Shown one piece after another: positions 57,360 to 64,000 of a stretch of DNA of 64,000 nt (the stretch's first letter is position 1; the number at the start of each line of letters is the position of its first letter). The notes below the pieces were generated by a model. The model worked only from the letters and a program-made list of their open reading frames with translations. It was not told the DNA's origin and did no database searches. The position numbers and the translations under genes are program-made. The DNA is from Dipteris shenzhenensis (Eukaryota; Polypodiophyta; Polypodiopsida; Gleicheniales): NCBI GenBank assembly GCA_047967505.1, contig CM106538.1. One strand, given 5' to 3'.

Positions 57360-59524
57360 ACTTTAGTAGAAAGTGCTAGTGCAATGCTCAGTGAGAAGCA
57401 TCTTTCAAATTAGTATTGGGTAGGAACAATAGCCATTGCAAACTACTTGCTTAATCTACTTTCAATCAAACCAATTCAAGGTATGACACCTTATGAAGCA
57501 TTCACTGGACACAAGTCACACATTGGACATCTTTGCATCTTCAGTTGCATAGCATATGCCCACTTACATGACAACCATTGCAGAAAATTGGATGTGAAGT
57601 CACGTAAATGCATCATGGTTGGCTAACAGTGAAGCATATAAGTTGTATGCTCCCATCAATTGAAAGGTCATTATCTCTAGAGATGTAATCTTTGATGAGG
57701 AATCAAAATGGAAAACCTCAAATACACACGAGATAGACACACCGATTACTCAATCATCTATAGAAAAGGTTGATAAAGAAGAGAAAGGATTGCCAAATTA
57801 CCCCAAGAAGATCCATAGCAACTTAGATGATCTTCTAGGGAAAGAAGACCACCAACCAGATTGGCATATGCTTAGAAAGGCAAAGTAATTCTAGTTGAAA
57901 CTGCTAATTATGCTCTTATGACTACCATCATGGGTACAAAAGGGTCATTGTACTTGGAAGACATAGTTGACAATCCAAAATGGCAAACTACAATGAATGA
58001 AGAAATGGAAGCTTTGTACAAGAATAATACTTGGGAATTATGTGACCTTCCACTAGGAAAGAAGGCCATAACAAACAAATGGATATACAAAGTGAAGTAC
58101 AATTTAGATGGAAGCACTGAAAGATACAAAGCCAAACTAGTTGCAAAAGGATTTGCATAGCAATATGGTTAGGATTATGATGAGACTTATGCTCTAGTAG
58201 GCGAATATCTAGATTCCATATGATTCTTGATATCTCTAGTGACACTCAACAGATGGAATGTATACCAACTCGATGTCAAGGATGCATTTCTCAATGGTTA
58301 CCTAGACGAGGAAGTCTAATGCAACAACCAACAGCTTATGTTGAACTAGAAAAACAAAATCAAGTTTGTCATCTCAAGAAAATTCTCTATGTATGACTTA
58401 AAGCAAGAACCAAAAGTTGGTATAACAGATTCAACAAGTATTTCGCTAATCTAGGATACATGAAATCCAATGCAAATCATACTCTCTACTACAAAGTTCA
58501 AGAGGAAGACATTACTATTGCACTTTTGTACATAGATCATTTGATTATGACTGGAAGCAAGGATAACAAGGCTTATCTGCAGAGTTCGACATGAAAGATC
58601 TTGGACTTATGCACTATTGTATTGGTATTGAGCTTTGGAGAGATTTAGACAACACCTTCATGAGTTAGCTCAAATATGTTGACAGTCTCTTGAAGAAGTT
58701 TCATATGGTAGATTGCAAGATTGCAGCCACTCACATGGAAAAAAGTTTGAAACTTACAAAAGATTCAAAAAATCCTACTGTCAATGATAGGTACTATCGA
58801 TAGCTCATCGGATCTCTTATATATCCAACTATCACACAACCAGATACCTATTATGCAGTAAGTTCACTTGCATAGTCTATGGCAAATCCAAAACAGTCTC
58901 ATTGGAATGCAGCCAAAAGAGTCTTGCGATACATTAGAGGAACAAGATAGTTTGCAATAGAATACAGAGGAAGTCATCCAAGGTTGCATGGATACTATGA
59001 CAGCGACTATGCCGGAGATTATGAGACTAGGAGATCCACATAGGGATATGCATTTTTCCTTGGTCTAGGTCCGATATCATGGTTTTTAAATAAACATCCA
59101 AATGTTTTTTTGTCTTCAAACTGAAGCAAAATATAGAGCACTCTCTACAGGTGCATGTGAGGCTATATGGGTCAAAAGACTATTGTCTCAAAAACAGATT
59201 ACTTTGATGAATCAAATCCAACAACAATATACTGTGATAATCAATCGGCTCCAACATTGGCCAAGAATTCACTATATCACTCTAGGACAAAACACATTGA
59301 TGTCAGAGGGCACTTTATCAGACAAAGAGTGTTACTTAGTGACATCACACTCCAGCATTGTGATAGCAAAGAAAATGTTGCAAACATATTTACCAAGCCA
59401 CTCGGTAAAGAGCTTTTTGAAAAGCACCGACAAGCTCTTGGTTTGACATAGAGGAAGGGCATTCCCATCAAAGGGGTGTGATGGAATCTAATGCTCAGTC
59501 CTTCTTCAATTCCCTATAGTCATC

Positions 59525-59569
59525 ATCTTGAGGGAAGGCCTACTTCATGATGTTGATCTTGAGGGAAGG
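59525..59569 (+). promoter_or_regulatory. Duplicated polypurine tract of element E
   Basis: ATCTTGAGGGAAGG occurs at 59525 and 59556; the second copy abuts the LTR start TGTTGAGAAACC. The second is the expected plus-strand primer site and the first may be a spare or a local duplication. Confidence 0.6.
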
Positions 59570-59799
59570 TGTTGAGAAACCATGCTCAAGATCATGTGAT
59601 CATATGTACATAGCACTAATCAAATAGAGTGCTATAAAGGAAAGGGTTAGATGCCCTAACCCTAGCCCTAAAAGGGTTTGTATATATTCTACAATTTCAA
59701 CTAAATCTAGTGTACAGTTAGTCATTTGTGGTGTGCTCTCTAGCTGTTCCCTCTCTCCTCATCTCCACTCTTCACCTCTCCCCTCTTCATATTTTGTCA
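59570..59799 (+). repeat. 3' LTR of element E
   Basis: 230 bp, from TGTTGAGAAACCATGCTC to CTTCATATTTTGTCA. It contains TATATATTC near 59690, a possible TATA region. It is homologous to the LTR at 33837-34108 on the other strand. Confidence 0.88.
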
Positions 59800-60774
59800 G
59801 ATGGCAATAAGGACCTACTTGGATATGTCAAAACTCAATCTGCTACTATTGTGGAAAGGTTTAAAGGCCTGTACCAACAAGACATGGGAATGAAATTGCA
59901 ACAAATAGCAAAAAGCTCTACATTGAAGGAGCAGCTACAGAAAGAAACTAAATAATGCACGAAGAAAAAGGGGAAAGTTAGAACAAAAGCCACACCCTTA
60001 GGAGATATACTCAAAAATAGAAAAATCTCCAACCTTGTAGATTTGAAAGCTAACAAACGAAGGATGCAAGTGTAGAGTTCAGGAAACAAGGTAAGTCTTC
60101 TTTTTCTTTTGCGATTTGGAATGCCCAAAAAAGCATATTATGTACAACCATCTTCCATATTTTGGATGCCCTACAATTTGGTCCACTCAGGGGATGGAGA
60201 AGTCTCATTACACATCACAAAATGCATCTTTTTGAAATACACAACATTTTGGAGGAGCACAAAAGGCAAATAGCCTCCAAGAAGTTTTCTAGTGGTTCTA
60301 TAATGTATGCTATAAAGGTCACAATGAAAGAAAAAAGTGGTGATGTCACAAGTCAAACTAGCATTCAAGATGGCCCAAAAAGAAAGGAGAAGGCAAATAT
60401 TGGGTCGATGGAACTTTGTAACAAAATGTACAATGTACAACTTAGTAGAGCAAACCAATGATGACTATATTATGTAAATTTTGCAAATTCACTACATGTA
60501 CACTTAAGTTCCTAGAGTAAATCAGTGGCTATATGATGCAATGGTATGAAATTCAATAAAACTATTGTCTTTTATACAATATTATTCAAAATCAGTTGCT
60601 ACACATGTTAGAGTTTGAAAGCTTACTAACAATACAATGTACAATCTCTATAGTCAAAACAATGACTATATGTTTGGTTGAGTTCTACACTATACTTAAC
60701 AAATTTTTCTCTACACTATACTTAACTAATTTTTCTCTAGCTAAGAGTGAAGTCCCTCTTTTCAACTTTAATTG
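59800..60774. other. Unassigned sequence right of E
   Basis: Plus-strand frames at about 59800-59955 (LLGYVKTQSATIVERFKGLY and further Gln/Lys-rich residues) and 60162-60461 look protein-like but match nothing I recognise. A short duplication (TCTACACTATACTTAAC) lies near 60685-60725. Confidence 0.35.
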
Positions 60775-61978
60775 GTGAAATCTTTTGAAACCTCATCAAC
60801 GAGACTATGTTGCTTCTCTACCTTTTCATCTTCCACCTACTGCGTCTCTTGTTGATGAATTTGATTATCTTCTTCAGATTGAATGGCTTCATGTGCTAAA
60901 GCTAGCTCTCTAAACCTGAGAAGATGGTGTTTTCCATGAACGTCTAGCTTGAGAGGGCTCATAATGCCACTTGCAAGGCCATAGCTAGTGTAAGAAAGAT
61001 AATATCCTACCCTAGAGCAGATCTTGCCAGGCTCTTGCTAGGATAGTAACCAAAAATATTGTAGGCATAGATTTTTTCGACAGGGTACAGGTGATGATCT
61101 TGCAATACATTTTATTGGAGCTCTCAACCGAGCCATTTTCCCTAGGGTAGTATGGCATTGACTTCCTATGTATGATCATAAAATCACTAGTCAGGATTGC
61201 TATTGTTTCATTGAGGAAATGAGTTCCTTGGTTGTCGCTGACTAACTCCAAGGGACATCCAAACTGCATGATGACTTGTTCGTATAAGAATCTGGCGGTG
61301 CCTTCACCGTGGCTCTCCCTTCTACCCACTTGGAGAAGTAATCAGTGGCCAGGATGATGTATTTGGCCTCAGTTCCCTTAGCTACTAGGCTTATGGGTCT
61401 GATAAAATCGATGCCCCATTTCTCAAAGGGTTGATCAGTCAGGATTCCAGTCAAGGGCATCATGTCTGCCTTGTGTGGGATTTGGATATTCTGGTAGGGG
61501 TCGCATCGTTTGATGAATTTGGCTGCATCTCTGAAGAGAGTCTGCCACCAAAGACTAGCTTGCAACACTGCTGTAACATCAGTGGCAGCAAAATGACCTC
61601 CTACAATTCTTGAGTGGGCTCCAAGCACCTTAATGTATTCGTGTTTGCACACACATCTTTGCAGGATGCCATCCTTGCCCTTGCGGTATAGTTGGCCAGT
61701 TATTAGTTGATATGGCACTACATCCTTAATGAACTTGCGGGCTCTATCCTTCTTAAGGGTCCAAGGGTAGTCCGTTTGCCAGGTAGTTGCTGATCTCAGT
61801 GGCCCATTTAGGGATGATGTCAAGGAAGAAGAGAGAAGCATTTGGGAGATCTTCTACTCCCATTGGGGCTTCACCATACATGGGTTTTCCCTTTACATAT
61901 GACTATGAAGTTGAACTCCCAAAAGATTAGCATCCATTTGGTGATGCATCCAGTCATGCAAAACTTGTAAGTCCTACT
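60775..61978 (-). pseudogene. Ty3/Gypsy integrase fragment
   Basis: From the right on the minus strand: RNase H end (ITKWMLIFWEFNF), then the linker, the zinc-binding domain (HSRIVGGHFAATDVTAVLQ, ASLWWQTLF, CDPYQ), and the core PFEKWGIDFIRPISLVAKG with TDYFSKWVE. The core goes on with LELVSDNQGTHFLNETIAIL and PYYPRENGSVESSNK. The C-terminal part (HLLRFRELALAHEAIQSEE) reaches about 60775. The 61242-61841 stretch is open for 199 codons; a frame change then separates the two core halves. RT is missing to the right of 61978, where TQEP spacer sequence on the other strand begins. Confidence 0.82.
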
Positions 61979-62990
61979 CCTTCAGTTCCACCGTCGCTAG
62001 TCCACAACAATGAAGCTACACAAGAGGGCAGACCAAAAGCCCCATCCACCTCCAACCCCCGACAAAAGTCCAACCTCGAAGAAAGAAGAAAGCCAGCTGC
62101 AGTGGTAAACTGTTGCCATTGCCCATTTCTCCGCTATAACCATCCTTCACTCAAGAAATTCGTGAACAGCAAGTACAAGCGGCTATCCTCTGTGCCCAAT
62201 GCCACTTCAATTAGACCCAACGCCTAGAGGAAGTCCAAGCAGCACAGAAGACCCCATTCACCCCAGGAACGTCTCTTTTGAAACCATCTATTCCAAGAAG
62301 GATAACACACCACCATCCCATGCTTTGAGCTTCAAGGTCCAATCCACCTCCCCCACCACTCGAACCCCCCAACAACTATGTCCCCACCAAACACTTGGGA
62401 GTCTGAGGCAAGAAGGTTTCCTGGGTCCTAAAGATTATGGTACAAGCTGCGAAGGTTCCAAAGGCAGCAACACAAGAACCTGTGTCAACCCGAGATGCAA
62501 CACCACAAGAACCTACCGACAAACCAAATGCAGTAGTAGACCAACTCCAAAGTCACAAGTACACTCTATTACCACAAATAGTCCAACTCAACACAAATAT
62601 TGCCAAGCACAGCCAAGGAGTAGTACAAGAATTGACCCCTTTACTGCCAAGAGTTACACAAGAACCTCCCTTCAGTTGTGAAGGAAAACCCTCGAAAGTA
62701 ATTGTGATCGTACCATCTCTAATGGTATTGACCTAATAATGAAAGCAAGGGTCTATGTCAAGGGCGGTCACACAAGAACCTACTTCCCCCAAGACAATAG
62801 ACCATGCCATAACAACTAGGCCCAATGCCAATGTGCCTTTGGTGTCCAAGGTAAAACACAAGATGGACACTTACTCTATGTGGCTTTTAGCACGCTATGT
62901 GGTAGCACACCATCTGTCCACATTGCATTCCTCATAGTCTAGGTCTAGGTGAGTCAGTTCGATAGGCATCTCACCTGATGTACCCACAGC
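61979..62990 (+). repeat. TQEP spacer repeat, copy 3
   Basis: The longest copy. An open frame at 62437-62736 holds AATQEPVSTRDATPQEPTDK, VVQELTPLLPRVTQEPP and more. Further right comes AVTQEPTSPKTID, and the border at about 62930-62955 (AGTCTAGGTCTAGGTGAGTC) resembles that of copy 1 (GTCCAGGTCTAGGTGAGTC). The repeated peptide arises from ACACAAGAACCT words in the DNA. Confidence 0.5.
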
Positions 62991-63209
62991 CCACAAATCA
63001 CTACTGAACACGCACACACACATCCACAATCAACACTAGGTGATTAGGGTCCGTACGTCCATTTTTGCATTTTTTTTCCATCTTGCATGTTGGCCTCACA
63101 ATCAATCCCACACTGCACAAATTCACTCCACTCGTCCCCTCTCCCACTCATTCACACTCCCCCTCTTTTACTTCTCTACATAGTCAGTATCCCGCTTGTT
63201 GTTGCTATA

Positions 63210-63475
63210 GAAGTATCACATCGATCGTTGCAATCCCATATCACACTATCCATCGCCATTGTCAGATCATGCCGATCGTTCCCATCCCATATGCTGCCAA
63301 GCGGTGCCATCAAGGAACATGCCAATCGTAGCCCTTTTCAAATCATGTCAACCATTGTCAAAACGGTATCCCCCGACTGTTGCCATTGTCGGATCACACC
63401 GACTGTTGCCATCGTCTCACCCTACCAACCATCTCCATCGACTCACCCCGCCAATCGTTCCCATCATAAAACCCC
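63210..63475. repeat. Degenerate CGATCGTTGCCATC-type repeats
   Basis: Imperfect units such as CGATCGTTCCCATC, CGACTGTTGCCATTG and CAATCGTTCCCATC alternate with TCACACC/TCACCC words at about 25-35 bases through this block. Confidence 0.65.
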
Positions 63476-64000
63476 ACCGGCTATGGGGATGCAACATATA
63501 TATAATTAGGCCTTACCCCGTCGGGTTGTCACCATAGCAGTTTCCTCCAGACTCTTGCAAAATTTCCTCGAAATTCTCATAGTTTCCTTCCCTCATCTAG
63601 TGCCATCCAAAACAGCCTGTTTATGTCCTCTCACTCTTCCTTCTCCATCGACTCCCTCATCACTCAACTACCATCACTCTTCCCTATGGATCCCAAACAC
63701 AAATTTTTTGAATTCAAAACTGAGTTGGAACTCCACCCCTGCCCTATTCCATAGGCCACTGGCCACTCAGAGTCTCAAAGCATGCCTTTTGCCACAATCT
63801 GTATGCCTTCTAAATTTCCCATAGAATATTTTTAAGGGGAGGAAGAAGTGTCCAATAGACAAACCACCCAAGAGGGTACAACAATAGCTGGCACGCCCCC
63901 TGCAAGATCAAGAAAGCACACCCCAGCTCCCACAAAAGGCGAATACAAGGTTGTGCTCTCCCAATCACACTCATCGCTTGGAGAAGCCTGGGGCTCTAGG
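63476..64000. other. Unassigned sequence with a TATA-like box
   Basis: ACATATATATAATTAGG near 63496-63512 follows the degenerate repeats, and pyrimidine-rich sequence follows it. A promoter or LTR core is possible. The frame at 63555-63824 has no recognised domain, and the window ends without a gene start being identifiable. Confidence 0.3.

Larger units (their letters stand above)
55080..59451 (+). pseudogene. Element E gag-pol pseudogene
   Basis: Partial gag (YILKIKDYNNPLAPYGETMN, VQVILNGLLEGYKNLVQ), knuckle CNYCHKFGHYERDYCKK near 55663, and protease SWYINSDASSHMTKYQEWF near 55935 with D-S-G altered to S-D-A. GAGpre-integrase (KWHKRYGHVNFKIL) is near 56350 and the integrase core (IDVWGYAQTHNINGSLYYLTF) near 56540. 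Both MITE insertions fall between MRSDRG and the later ASAMLSEKHLS. RT begins about 57950 (NPKWQTTMNEEMEALYKNNT); its catalytic motif reads YIDHLIMTGSKD in place of YVDD. RNase H ends with CDNQSAPTLAKNSLYHSRTK and a stop at 59451. Stops and frameshifts are numerous; inactive. Confidence 0.87.
55080..59799 (+). mobile_element. 5'-truncated Copia element E
   Basis: Gag to RNase H plus the 3' LTR remain, on the plus strand. It begins abruptly inside gag at about 55080 against the Gypsy RT; no 5' LTR, PBS or target duplication is present. Two MITEs lie in its integrase (56744-56987 and 57113-57359). Its LTR is related to element J at 33837. Confidence 0.85.

Noticed and set aside
52960-61978. The two minus-strand Gypsy fragments as one element split by E
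   Set aside because: Both contain the integrase zinc-binding and core regions, so they are separate copies and not two halves.
1-64000. CRISPR array, tRNA/rRNA genes, bacterial operons or phage modules
   Set aside because: No regularly spaced identical repeats, no cloverleaf or rRNA sequence, and no ribosome-binding-site-driven gene clusters were found. The content is plant retroelement.

Overview
This window looks like a piece of a large, repeat-rich nuclear plant genome. Almost everything recognisable is LTR retrotransposon, mostly Ty1/Copia with some Ty3/Gypsy. Copia primer-binding sites are TGGTATCAGAGCC, the plant initiator-Met-tRNA type. I see no intact host gene, no tRNA or rRNA gene, no CRISPR array and no bacterial-style operon. 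A gymnosperm or other large-genome plant is plausible, but that is inference; nothing here fixes the species. Layout, left to right. 1-1157: AT-rich sequence ending in a Copia PBS and leader fragment. 1158-11234: an old minus-strand Copia element (B), split in its integrase by a complete minus-strand Copia (A, 3508-8995, TSD CACAC). 12360-13610: an internally deleted minus-strand copy (C). 13996-14205: a Copia RT scrap. 14956-20435: a full plus-strand Copia (G, TSD TAAGA). 20441-25640: mostly unassigned sequence with a (GA)n tract, an unrecognised exon-like remnant and a leucine-rich-repeat pseudogene. 25690-30190: a Gypsy gag/protease remnant and a spacer rich in TQEP, split by a young, internally deleted Copia (D, 27014-29724, TSD GCCCC). 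30220-30564: a gag fragment of another Copia family. 31777-32022: a 246-bp MITE with an 8-bp TSD. 32868-33219: a solo LTR. 33501-34108: leader plus LTR of another Copia family. 34281-45369: an old minus-strand Copia (H, TSD AGGGG) with a younger plus-strand Copia (F, 34305-40102, TSD GTAAG) inside its LTR. 45375-47100: gag-like coiled-coil remnant. 47-52 kb: unassigned sequence and degenerate repeats. 52960-55079: minus-strand Gypsy RT-to-integrase. 55080-59799: a 5'-truncated plus-strand Copia (E) carrying two unrelated MITEs in its integrase. 60775-61978: a second minus-strand Gypsy integrase. 61979-64000: another TQEP spacer copy and degenerate repeats. Elements A, C, F, G, H and the solo LTR belong to one Copia family with a ~352-bp LTR (TGTTGAGATATC...CTTCACA). 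D is a relative with a 298-bp LTR. Full elements encode gag, aspartic protease, integrase, reverse transcriptase and RNase H in that order. Every copy is broken. Stop codons are largely CAG-to-TAG changes, which fits decay of CHG-methylated DNA. Hand comparison of LTR pairs gives a relative age order of D (1 difference in 298), F (about 6 in 352), G (about 19 in 352), then H (roughly 10%), consistent with the nesting. The least familiar items are the two MITE families, the tandemly duplicated leader of F, the pol tail that reads into the LTR, the TQEP spacer family, and the open frame split by H.
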